A stretch of 64,000 nt of DNA. It comes from Mactromeris polynyma (lineage: Eukaryota > Mollusca > Bivalvia > Venerida > Mactridae). The DNA lies in NCBI GenBank assembly GCA_032209605.1, contig JASFXZ010000013.1, forward strand, positions 10,313,901-10,377,900, read 5' to 3'. Shown piece by piece: positions 25,475 to 37,300 of this stretch. A program made the translations under genes and the position numbers. The notes under the pieces were generated by a model. It did not search any database. It had not been told where the DNA came from and was given only the letters and a program-made list of their open reading frames with translations. The first letter of the stretch is position 1, and every line of letters begins with the position of its first letter.

Positions 25475-26355
25475 GAACAACGACAGAGAAACAAGATCAA
25501 ACGACACGAAGAACACCTACCATAGATACTACACCAACATATAACAGCAGCATTCATGTGACGGATGAGACAGACAAGAAGACCTGTTGTATCAGAGACT
25601 GTACACTTCTCAGTTCAGACAGATTGGTGGTCATTGATAGTGGCAATATCAATGTTAAGTTAATAGACATAAGAAACAATAAAGTCATATCATGTTACAG
25701 AACATCAACATCACCAAGCAAAGTAACTGCACTTGGTGCAAACACGATTGCTGTTACTGTACCTAGTGCGTTGAAAATACAACTACTTGATGTTACAACA
25801 ACATTTACCTTACAACGTGAGATAAAAGTCAACCAGGATTGCTATGGTATTGCATACAAAGATGGCAAATTTGCAGTCAGCTACACAAAACCAGGTAGAA
25901 TAGAAATCGTAGATATGCAAGGTAAGATGCTACATACAATACAACCAAAACAAGACAAGGCATGCATACTACAGAACCCTTTCTTTATAACATTTGGACA
26001 AGACAATGATACCGTAATTGTATCAGACACCGGTACCAACAAAGTTAGCGTTGTTACATTTACAGGACAAATTCTGCGTACATACAAACATAAGACATTA
26101 GTTGATCTGCAAGGTATAGTGATTACAGCCGATGGTGTTCTGTTTGCATGTGGCAGGGAGAGGGGATGTGTACATGTTGTATCACCAGACTTCAAGACAA
26201 GTAAAAGTATCATCCTCAACAATGGTACCAATGCAATGCGTCCTTATGGCATAACCTACTGTGATATCAATCAAAGACTGTATATCAGTCATTGTGGTTT
26301 TTACAGTGAAGGAGGTCATAACAACTATATACATGAGTATGATTTGAATGTTTAA
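25471..26355 (+). CDS. Copy C 3' half: NHL-like propeller frame (294 residues)
   Basis: This open frame is homologous to residues ~300-592 of copy B. It has no own upstream promoter-like region and its ATG falls inside the stop of the preceding frame, so independent translation in an animal is unlikely. It has its own substitutions (for example CGRERGCVHVVS and ISHCGFYSEGGH), showing that divergence continued in the propeller surface. Confidence 0.45.
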   Translation: MRTTTEKQDQTTRRTPTIDTTPTYNSSIHVTDETDKKTCCIRDCTLLSSDRLVVIDSGNINVKLIDIRNNKVISCYRTSTSPSKVTALGANTIAVTVPSALKIQLLDVTTTFTLQREIKVNQDCYGIAYKDGKFAVSYTKPGRIEIVDMQGKMLHTIQPKQDKACILQNPFFITFGQDNDTVIVSDTGTNKVSVVTFTGQILRTYKHKTLVDLQGIVITADGVLFACGRERGCVHVVSPDFKTSKSIILNNGTNAMRPYGITYCDINQRLYISHCGFYSEGGHNNYIHEYDLNV

Positions 26356-27469
26356 ACAATGAGATGCAATACCTGAATAAAATAGTTTAATCAGTAATTA
26401 TATATTAAACCAGTATCAGGATAATATCCATGATTATCAATTTCATATTAAACGCTATATTTTTCAATACTATTAGCATTAATTTAGTATGGTATATGAT
26501 TACAACAATATAGGTTTTGAAGCATCAGAAATATATACATCCTCCCTTTCAATCGTATTGATCAGAAACCAATGTTAAAGTCGAAAAATGGAAATACCTC
26601 CTCCAAATATAGGTCAATTGTAACAAAAATCGAACTTTACGTATATTATTATCATTTTCGTATGCTAAAATAAATATTTCAAGAGATTGATAGGACACCA
26701 TTTTTTAAGTCGAAAAGGGGCCATTGTTCTATAAAATTAGTGGATTGTAATCGAAATCAGACTTGACCTTCCCTTACTTACCTTTTGCTGTTACCTTTCA
26801 ATTTCGCTAGATTCCGTAGTTCTCTCGCATCCTGATATAAACAGTTTAGATACCAAGAGCAAAGTAAATAGTAGGCAGCTTATTTTTCGTAAATATATTT
26901 ACCGTAATTTTTGTACTCGTTATTATTAAAATAGCTACCTAATCTATTTATGTGTACATGTTTGAAATTAATGACCAAATAGCGGTTGAGTGTGAGGTTA
27001 GCCAGCTGTTTAACATGATCACCCCAGTATTTTTACTGACAGTTCTAAGACTGTAAATAGTAAATTACCCTTTTGTTTTAGATCAATATTTAGTTCCCCT
27101 TTCCACATGTGCAATTCCATGGCATGTTATGATATTCGTGTTCCCAACCCTTTAATTCTGTCCCCGGCCGCCTTGACTACTTGGCTTGCCCACCAATCTA
27201 TCCCTTGTTTCCTCATGTTGTCGTCCACCGCAATTCTTCATGGCTGTTTTTGATAATTAGTCCATTCACATAGATGTTTGTCCTTACACCTCCTCAATGT
27301 GCCGTATGCTGATGATTATCTGGAATTGTTACAGCTTTACCATTCTTATGTAAGAAGCTGATGTTAGAAAGTTGTATCAAAGCTATTATAATTTATATTT
27401 TAGTCTTAATTAGTTGCGCCAAATTATTTACAAAACTGCCCTCCAACTTGACAGATTTTTACTATAGAC

Positions 27470-28140
27470 ACGATATTCCATATCCTAATTTCATAAGCAG
27501 GAGCTACGGACCTGCCCTTCGTTCCTTAAATGTGTTTGCGTCTAACGTTTCGTAACTTTTGCAATTTAGTGTGCATGGCTAATTCAAAACAACTCCAGGA
27601 ATAACAATGTTACAGTCCGGACACAACCTTCTATACGTTTACAATGTGCATATGTGTTGCCATGACCTTTGGGTTACGGACCTGTGTCTTGTGCGCTTTA
27701 CGTCTCCTTCACACGGTTAACATTTGTACCAATTTGTTGCCGTCGTCTTTCTGTGGTGAACATGTGTGTCTTGCTAATTCGAACTATCCCCAGGAATTAC
27801 AATGTTACAGCCCGGTCACAATATTATCTGCCTTCTTAGGGTGGATATGCAGGACATGATTGTGACTTCCAAGTGTGACCTTGACCTTTGAGTTACGGAC
27901 CTAGTTCTTGTGCGCCTCAAGTTGCCTTCACATGGTTAACATGTGTACCAATTTATTTTGAAATACCCCCAAGAAGTCCGGAATCGACCATCTAAACCAT
28001 AATCATGTCCTTGTATGCAGGACCCATGACTCTAAGTGTAATATTGGAGTTACGGATCTGTGTCCGTCGTAAAATTATTTTACTGTACATGTGTTGCAAA
28101 TTATTTGAAAATTGGCCAATCCATCAGGAAGTTACAGTAC
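27470..28140. repeat. Degenerate bivalve repeats, unit C tail
   Basis: It contains the same blocks as 7780-8900, in the same order: aggaataacaatgttacagt, tgacctttgggttacggacc, cttcacacggttaacatttg and accttgacctttgagttacg. Frames here (27644-27859 and others) are repeat-derived. Confidence 0.65.
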
Positions 28141-31073
28141 GGACACGAATTGTGTATGGACGGATGTCTATATATAACTATAAAAATATATTTTATGCAA
28201 TAAAAAAATAATAAATCTACGAAACAATAGATAGGTGCCATCGTTTAAAAATGTAATCAAATACTTTACTTGCCATGTGCCTCGTTCATGAAGGCATGTT
28301 TATTGAATGTGTGTTTATCATTGCTATTCTGGGCGTTTAAACATCTGTTGACTAACAGTAATTCACGTGATTCGTTTACCGAAGAATCAAACGCTGCATA
28401 ACTCACGGTGTCCGTTTTGCAGCAGCTAATACAGTGAAAACGTACAGAAACGATCACAAAAAGCTGAATATAAACACTATGACATAAGGATAACCATTGG
28501 TATTTTTAAATGGTAAAACATTGCTAATCTAAGGGACACTACCCTTACACGGAGTTTACAAAATCCAGCAATTCGAGTTATTCCACGAAATATTATAAGG
28601 TTTTGACAAACAAACACTTACGGTCGGATACAAGCCAATATCCAAACTTGTAGATACATTGTAGTTTGGTCTGGTTTTTTCCTGTGTAATTGTGCCGTTT
28701 TGTACTGATTTAATCTTCATGATTTTGTCAGCATAAGGCCATGAGTTCGAACCACATGGGTTTTGATTAAGTGGTTCTTAAAATAATTTCAGTAAAATGC
28801 ACTCATTTACAAATGTTGAGAACTTTTTCATTCGTGAAGTACACACTCACTTTTTGTGGCTAATCAAACGTATACATATGCAGCACATGTCATGAAAAAT
28901 GGATTTGGTCTTAAAACTGCATAAAACATGTTTATTTGTGTGGTAATCAATGACACTCTTTTCAAAGAAAGTTATTTCGCAGAATTTGACGTAATATGCA
29001 ACAAATAAGACACTTAACTCCTTACTTCTCAGAAGAAACCTCGCTGTCACTCAAAATTTGTATGGACATTCACTTTTGAATGTGAAGCTTACTGACATGA
29101 CAACATGTATGACAAACGTTCTTTATGTAATCTAACCTAATGTCATTCCATGTTCGAAATCGATCTGTCAAAACATTTCCACTTTAGCTTAGATTTATAA
29201 TATCAGCTACTTTCGGTTTGGAAACATTTCAATATCAACCTAACAGAAGTTTATTATGCAAAGTATGCAAGTTGAGTGTGTTGAAACTACCCTTTAACCC
29301 TCTGATAATAGATAAAGAAAATATGATACGGAAATATCGAATATAACGAATATACAGTGTAAATTACTGTAATTATTCAATAGTGTCTGTTTAAATTGTT
29401 AACAAATATTGGATATAAAATTAACTAGTATGTTTTTAGTAAATAGGTTTGACTTTATATTTTTGTTTCCCAAAAAAATAATTCACAAAGTACAAGCACT
29501 GACTAAACTGTTTCTTCTGAGCATAAATGTATATATTGAACTATGTATCATACATAAGGCATATAGAAGGGGAGAGAACTCGTGACAATCTCCTGTGATC
29601 AGACCTCATCAATAACATAGTGATTGGAACATGCAAGGCAAGTGTAAATAACAACATGCACAAACGGTTAATTGCAGAGGTAATTATAGAAATCAGACTT
29701 ACCGATCTGAAGACTGGCGAGATTTAAATCCACTTATACGAATTATAACACTATATATTGAATACAACACAGTTCACAGGATGAACACATTTTTCACAAG
29801 AACACTGAATAGACGATATTTACAAATTGACATGCATGGTCTTTATTTCCCGGAATACTGTTAACATCCACAGCACCTCAACTCTGCTAATGCAACGTTG
29901 TCCGACCAAAGGTGTGTCCGCCAGTGCAGGGCCTGGTTTCCATTAACACAATATACAACTCACTAATGCTCAGATCAGCAGTATAGGATCACCATAGCCT
30001 TCTTGTTTCTTTCTTCAAAAGTAAGGAAATGTTCTCTATATTCACATGTACCTAGCATTTCGTTTAATATGATTTTATAGTTCAGACCTGAACTGTGTCA
30101 AAGTCGACCTTCATAGTGTAAATAAGGAAATCTCACTTTTGAAGTTCATGTACACAACGAGGAATGTGAATGATACTTATAATGAAGAATTGCTTACTCC
30201 TCTTCTTTAAATACATTATATTGTTAGTTTTTTCCGACATTTTCAAATACTTTAAGGAAAATATATGTATGCGTATGTTACTTATTTTAAGACATTACTA
30301 ATTCATGTGTCAATGAGTACGGTATATTTTGTGTGTTTTTCGTTGTTTGCAACCGTACACTCACACAGAAGCAAGAATCATGTGAAGTCCGTGCTGGTCG
30401 CTTTGATGTTCGTAGTCAATAGATATACTCCGGATTGGTATAATAAGGGTGTTTCCCTCTACCCCTGCGGTACAAACAACAATATACCGTTAACATCATG
30501 CTCGAATAGCAATGAAAACAAAGAGAGGATTTACCGTCTGACTGAACTTGTTCTAAAATTAAATATTGTTTGCATCCCTAGTAAAAAACGATTTTAACGA
30601 ATTTCGGATATCATCTTTTTTTGCACAACATTGCTGTATTTAATATTTAATAGGCCATGAGAAAAGCCTCGGTATGACGAATGTTGTTATATTGTCGCAT
30701 TTATAAATGGCTTGGATGATAAGGAGTTTTGATGTCGATCATGCGGTTGATGGGTTCAAGTCTCTAAATATTCACAATTTGTTTTGTACTGTCTGGTGGG
30801 ACATTTTACCACGTTCACTTTGATTTTTCCTATGTTCAGTTTTGCATGAAAAAGAATTTAAGTATTGAATAGTCTTATGTACATGTTTATATGCATATGC
30901 ATGGTTACTATTTGTACATATGTATTGCGTCGAAGTCCGAGATCTTACCACTGCGCTACCACGACGTCCTTTGATCTTGTTTATTTGTTTGTAACTAAAA
31001 CGTTTACCGAAACGATTTGTCGCGTGAAATAACGAAAACACCACGACATGACCCCGGTGATAAAAGAGTGACA

Positions 31074-31286
31074 GAGGCGCGTTTTTACAGAGATAGAAAA
31101 AATAGAACTTTACCCAGTGCTACGCAGGGAAAGTAGCGGTACCGTGTCTTAAACGTATGAAAAGTAGTCACTATCTTTACATAGGTAGCGTGATCTGACG
31201 GTGCTAGCTGTGGTAAACAAAATGGCTTTCATGCGGAACAATGTCGTCTGGTACTTACTTCCCCTACCCCTGTAAAAACGCGCCTC
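31074..31286. mobile_element. 213 bp MITE with 17 bp perfect inverted ends
   Basis: The left end gaggcgcgtttttacag (31074-31090) is exactly mirrored by ctgtaaaaacgcgcctc (31270-31286). It has no coding capacity. I cannot see a clear target-site duplication, so the superfamily is open. Confidence 0.75.
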
Positions 31287-32728
31287 AGCAGGTCTCTAGA
31301 TTTGTTTTGTTTTAACCACACATCGAAATGATCTAGTCTCTTTTCGTGTTCGTACTGTAATAGTATACTAGACTAGATTATATCAAAGGTGTGTCTGGTT
31401 CTATCTTTTCTACATACTAACCTTTTTGTCATATTGTCACATTTCATTTTTTTCCTGTTTTTGAATATATCAACTAGCAATGTAATAGATATAGAAACAC
31501 GTACAATGTAGTATATCTTTAAACAACTGACACGTTTATTATGCATTTATATGTTCAGGTATAGACGTGCTTTATCTCTTAGATGTTATGTATGTATTGT
31601 TTAAAAAAAAGCGGAATAAACTGAAAGAAAAATAGATTTTTTTGTTTTTTTAAATGCACTTGTCCAGGACAAGTGAACATGTTAAATCTGACTTGTCTGA
31701 TATGGGAGGCTAGCTGTCCGAGAAAATGTGTTAACTGTTTGAATTGTCACCAATTTCAAGTCCTCGCTAATTCATGGTTTTCGTTCGATATATAGAATTT
31801 CAAATGTTAATTAGCTTTAAAAACACACTTGTCCTGGACTGACTTCAACTCAACTGTTGGTAGCCGAAATCAGCAATTAGACTTGTGCGTGACTTCGGGC
31901 TAGTAGATTTCTAGAGCCGTGCTCAGGTAAATACTAACGCACTATACTTACGCTATACGTTGTGAGGTGGGTTTTAAAGTTCGCCTTGTAACCGTGATAA
32001 TGACATTTACTAACAGCAAGACTAAGAACGCGCAACTTTTTTAAGGAAATGCAATATTTGTGCGCGTGGAACTTGGGCCGAGTATCGTGTTAAACTGTAT
32101 ATAAAATACGGGTGGGTAATATAGTGTTGTTTTGGAAGGGGAATAACAATGTTGCATCAAAGATGAATTGTGAACATAATTACTTCCCCTTGATTGTGAT
32201 TAAAATACTTTTACCGAATTAAAACTTACGTAGATATTCAAGACATGTTTGTTATAGTAATACACTTAATCTCCTCTTTCAGAGATTTAAACAGATATGG
32301 AAATTATTTGTAGGTCAAAGCTTACCGGTCAAACATGATACCGCTGTTGCCCAAGAATATGAGAAATATGTCACTTGGTACTTAGAACTATTTGTAATGT
32401 TTACATATTTATTAACATACAGTAGCAATGTTATGTGAAACGCATAATTGTTTTGATTCAATGTTCTGATGATAAAAATAGGTATGGCAACTTACTCTCT
32501 ATTCTACGCTTAAAAACAATAATTAGCAAGTCATGTAATCAACAATCACATTTATTTCAGATAAACGAATAAATTACTAATCTATACACACAAAATATGT
32601 ACAAACCATATGCATGCAATTTATGATGAATATATTCAAATATTATATTATAAATATTTTTTCGAAAATAGTATTCAATGTATGTTCACTTGTTCTATTC
32701 GTACAGTCAGTCTAAAAATAACCACATA

Positions 32729-32893
32729 CAGTAAAACCTCACCTAAAGACCACCATAATAATAAGACCACCTCAAAATTAAGGCCGCAATTTCACTTTTT
32801 TGCTCTTAATTCAACCTCGATATTAAGACCACCTCATTAAAAAGACAAGTTTTCAAGAGTGACAAAGGTTGTCTTATGATTGAAGTTTTACTA
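32729..32893. mobile_element. Pogo/Tigger-like MITE, copy 1
   Basis: It starts cagtaaaacctcacctaaag and ends with a degraded mirror image (gaagttttactat). The interior holds the repeated phrase aagaccacctca. It is the same family as 38869-38968 and 41096-41215. Confidence 0.6.
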
Positions 32894-33990
32894 TATAGGA
32901 TACATGAACCTGACTTACACCGCTATTACAATAGGTAAAACTATACATAAACCCTAAATATGTAAACATTCAATAAAAATGTAAGTCACTAATACTGGTT
33001 TTGTTATGGAAGCGCAACTTAACTGTTTGTTCTTTCTGTTTGCGCTGACTGTAAAAAACATATGACTACAACAAACATGTATTATAATAAAGCACAAATC
33101 AAAACACAGTACAAAATATAAGATACAGATAAGAGATATAATATACTAAATAATACAGTTCGTAGGCAAATGTAAAAATACGAGATAAGTAATTACAACT
33201 TCTGTATTATTGCGCAAAATTACTGCGCTGCTGTACAGGCTATAGAATATTTTAAAATATAGAAGTACAGTTTATTGTCCACTTCACATAAATCATCCAT
33301 AATTCCGGTTATAACAGCTTTTTTGTCGTCTTGTGGTGTTGCAGTAAATCGACCAGGTTCTTGACATTTTCGAATGTTGATGCATTTCTGACAATGGTTC
33401 AACATTTCTGCACACACTTGCCTAAAGTAGATGTCATGTGACAGGTGATAATGCCATCAACGTCTTTTTCTTCAATTTTGATTGGAAATTTAGACTAGTT
33501 TTAAATCTTATGAGTTACACAAGTTTTATTTTGTAACTATCACAAGTTGTTGGCATATGAGTGTCATCGTACGTAAATATGAGATCGACTTCTGCTTACC
33601 GGCAAGTCACGTGAAGAGGAAAGCTTGAAGTTTATTTGCGTGAGTCGTAACATTTACTCATTATCATTGTTAATGATTTTGCATTTTACCATGTCATGCT
33701 CAGGAACAACAGGCTGCCGACCACGAATCCATTCTGCGTATCTCTGAATCCACAAATGTATCACCAACGGCTCATAAATGTTGGAAAGCCATGTCAAAAT
33801 GCCATGTCAAAATGGTGTCAATGTACATGCACTGGTAATGCAGAGCACATGCTAGGGTGAGGTTAACCTTTAATATTTGCTGTATGGCTTTGAGAAAATA
33901 GTAGAATAAGATGAGTCTTAGAGCCTTTCAAACTTTAGACAGTCAGTTACATGTATGTGGTTCTATGAACTTGCATTATTTTGTTTGTGC

Positions 33991-34305
33991 CTACAATCTG
34001 GTCAACAGCTGTAACTTTTGTATGGCTTTGAATTGTTCAGGTATAGCGCTTAACGCTGCCCTGGCCACTGCAGCGTGTGGAAAACGCTTGTTGGTTTCTT
34101 TTGTCTTGTGAAAGTCAACAAACTGGAAGTTATCAAACACTCTCTGTGTAAGCTTGTTGTCAAAGTCCTCCATGATATCCCAAGGACCGTCTCCTACCCC
34201 AATCATGATGATAGACAACGGGTATTGTGACGCTTGTATGATGGCGTCAATTGTATCTTCCTCGCTAGTAACTTGTCCGTCAGCAACGATCACAAGTATG
34301 TGGTA
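33991..34305 (-). CDS. Copine-type gene, last exon
   Basis: Acceptor gttttag, then [17 protein letters not shown]. It runs through [16 protein letters not shown] and [10 protein letters not shown] to the stop at 33993-33991 (104 residues). This is the most conserved part and the basis of the family call. Confidence 0.9.
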   Translation of the reverse strand, partial: YHILVIVADGQVTSEEDTIDAIIQASQYPLSIIMIGVGDGPWDIMEDFDNKLTQRVFDNFQFVDFHKTKETNKRFPHAAVARAALSAIPEQFKAIQKLQLLTRL

Positions 34306-37300
34306 CTAAAACAAACAGACACACCGATTATACATAGATACATATGTGACAACGACTCTTATATTTAATAACATGTGTGGATTACTATTGAGACTATAGT
34401 TATACCAAGGCTCGGAAATAACACGAGAGAGGTATATGTGCAAAACTTTGCAAAACTGTATTATTACCAAGTAAATACCTTTCAAGGAAAGATTAAGTTG
34501 GTACCGGGAACATCACATACACAAGACAATAGCTTCTCACATAGACCAACATCATCCTGCGAAACCTAATGAGGTGTCAGGGCACACATATGGAAATGGG
34601 GAAGTTTAAGAGCAAAAGTGAAAATATCTGTTCAAAATTACCAAAGACATGAAGATATGTAAGGTGTAAACTGTCGGGGTATTTAATTAATTTGGCTAAA
34701 ATATCTATCTCACAGGTTATTTAGCCATCGAAAAAATAAAATTGGATTGACCTATTACAAATGTAGTTCAAATATTTTAGAATAGGATGTTCTTTTTCCA
34801 AACATATATGGGTATTTGTTTATTTTGTAATTGTCTGTTGACACTTAGGGTATTTTTGGTGGTCCATTTCAGCCATAACATCACAGCGGCTGCTCAATCT
34901 TTGACGGCTTTTAGACGGAAATAACGTTTGATTAAAGGCATGCGTTTCAACTTATATCAAATATGGAATATTCCAATCAAAACAAAACTGGTAGGTCAAA
35001 ACATCTCATAACGCTTTATGACAAATAGTAAAAGATTCCGCCTGGTACTTCTCTAATTAGGTTTGGTTGATCAGAATGACAGTTGTGTCCTGAGGCAATA
35101 TGGTATGCAATGATTCTGACTCGCACCACGCGATCATCGTATCTAGTCTAAATAGACAGCCACAAATCACTTTGCTTTATTGGTTTTTAATTGTCTTCAG
35201 TTGAAGCTGAAGTTTCATCGCCTATCAGGTATTTAGGTTTTTATGGTGTGGACAATAAAACCAGAAAAAATAATGGTTGTTTCATTGCCAACTTTTGAGG
35301 TTTTTTTCTCAATTAGGACTTATTGGGCTGTATATTCGACAGCAAGTGTGTGTGATATATACCTGTATCTCATATAGTGCATACAAGATGCAGCAGACGG
35401 GGCTTTGGGAAATACTCAGTAAGTGCATGAATCTCTCCAAAACGTAAACATTTAAGCAATCCCAGTGGCCTTCAATAAATCCAGCACTTACATCAATGTC
35501 AGTTTTACAGTCCTTGATTCAATTGAGCATTCCAATGTTATACTGGCTTAATTGAACAGATGCCATTCCAATTAATGTTTAACCGAAACAGGCATGCTAA
35601 TGAAAGTAAAGATAATGGATATGCCTTGTTCCACTAAGAACTCAACTTTCTGGTTTACCATGTACGAACATGTATCCATCAATTATTTCATATGAACATA
35701 AATGCATAAATACTGCGCTTAATATCCAAAACAACATCCATTGGCTGTTTTTGAGAAAATATTTCTAAAAAATGTTAAATGTATAGTAATGTTTTCTAGT
35801 TTACTACCGATGAAAACGATTATATTGGTGAAAAAAAGAAGTTAAATTCATAGTAATGTTTGCTAGTTTACTACCGAGGAATAGGAGTTTGTTGGTGAAG
35901 AAAAGAAGTTAAATTGATAGTAATATTTACTAGTTTGCTAGCACAGAGGGTATTCTGTTGGTGATGAAAAGAAGTTAAATTGATAGTCAGTTTTACTACT
36001 TTACTAGCGAAGAAAATGATTCTGTTGGTGAAGAAAGATTGTTGCTCGGAAGACGGTCGCTCTGTAGTTGTTGCACTTAACATATCTTGTCTTACCTGTT
36101 TCTTGTGTTGTACAACTTTTACGGCCTCGTGAATTATTGGTGCGAAATTTGTTGGGCCTCCCAACTTTATTTTAGGGGTTTCTCTGTTGTAAACATCTAA
36201 CACATCATTAAACCCTTCACAGTCTCCCTGGAAATGTAAACACAATTATAACAATGTACATCCCTCTTGGTGCATTATGAAAAAAAGTTGAGCTTTTTTC
36301 TCAGATGCATATATGTCATATAATATGGGTTTAAACATGACAATATTTGATTTTTAATTTTAAAAAAGACGACACTTAAACATGTTAGGAAGACCGTTAA
36401 GGATAAATCATTAATTCAATTACCATCAGACTTGAGTTGGTAAAATGACTATGCGAATGACATACGTTGCCCACCTCTTTCTTTAGTGAAAATATGCCTC
36501 TATCCTTGACAACTCTGTCGCCAAATCCGTACGTAGGTATCATACCATCGTCATCCAGAGGCTCCAATGTTTCACCCAGTATACAAATAACCTGAAGTAA
36601 GAAAGTTCTTATTTATCATATTGTACATTCGCCATATAAGTACTAAACATCTCAATTCTACTGTGTGTTCATTCATTCCTTCTTTAACAAAATTTGCCAC
36701 TTTAGGTTACAGTAACAGCCTGAGTCATGTAGTGACTTTTCCAGCTATTATGGTGGAAGTAGCATTGTGGTGGACACCTGGAGAGTACCGCGACCTTCCG
36801 TATGCCAACTACTGTAAACATCCCTGGTGTGAATCGAACCCGCAGCAGTGAGAGGCAGGCAATCTGTCAAAAGTCAGAGACCATAACCACTGGGCCAAGA
36901 AGGATCAACATTTATTCGCCATTCATTTATCAGCATTGGCCGTTTACTCATTTAACATTTGTCATTTGTTTATTCAACATTCGTAATAAACTGATTCAGT
37001 ACTCTCCTTTGTTACTCTTTACTGTTCTAATCAAACATTATATTAGCAAGTTGGTTCAGATATTCATAGTTTACCAATTGCCAGGAAAAATTGGTAACTG
37101 CAACATCTGACCTATTTTCGAAACAACATTATACAATACGTCTCCAGAGCAACACCCTTTTTTAGATTCAATGTCTGACTGTTGTTGAGAGGTTTTTGCT
37201 ACAAACAGATTTAATTGGTAGCATTGTCTTTGATTGTTATTGTGATTTGAAGGAATTTAGCTTTTTACTGTTATATGCTGCTAATATAGAAATACCAAAT

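Larger units (their letters stand above)
24566..26355 (+). pseudogene. TRIM-like copy C, split by a frameshift
   Basis: The sequence matches copy B throughout, but the run of four A at 15543-15546 in B is six A at 25453-25458 here. The two extra bases end the first frame at 25472-25474 after 302 residues, just past the coiled coil. The 3' half stays open from an ATG at 25471 to 26355 (294 residues) and encodes the propeller. Stop and restart overlap as ATGA. Either this is a pseudogene, a gene making a B-box/coiled-coil protein without propeller, or an assembly error in a homopolymer. Apart from the shift neither half shows any stop, so the event is recent or artefactual. Confidence 0.75.
20030..30200 (+). 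repeat. Tandem duplication unit C
   Basis: The third unit starts with the same bases as the window itself and runs in near-perfect register with unit A through the minisatellite and 5' flank. The gene it carries (24566-26355) is closer to that of unit B in its 3' half, so this unit is a mosaic. The tail (about 27470-30150) matches the tails of A (7780-9080) and B (17560-20030), including the shared segment with gtagggaatgttttctatct-like sequence. After about 30200 I see no further copy. Confidence 0.85.
30200..33990. other. Intergenic region with repeats, no supported gene
   Basis: This is AT-rich sequence with scattered short frames. The longest (30265-30597 plus, 30772-31044 minus) resemble no family I know and lack exon-like borders. 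It contains a 213 bp MITE (31074-31286), a tRNA-like segment near 30920-30970 and a pogo-type MITE (32729-32893). The 3' part (below 33990) probably includes the 3' UTR of the minus-strand copine-type gene; AATAAA signals on that strand lie at 33530-33525 and 33276-33271. Confidence 0.5.

Noticed and set aside
30265..30597. 110-codon frame with hydrophobic N-terminus
   Set aside because: No recognisable domain, no exon-type borders, and no counterpart to judge conservation. It cannot be supported beyond chance in this length of AT-rich DNA.
33220..33417. Minus-strand 65-codon frame with a CQKCINIRKC segment, as a possible extra exon
   Set aside because: It lies beyond the stop of the copine-type gene, probably in its 3' UTR, and no family match comes to mind.
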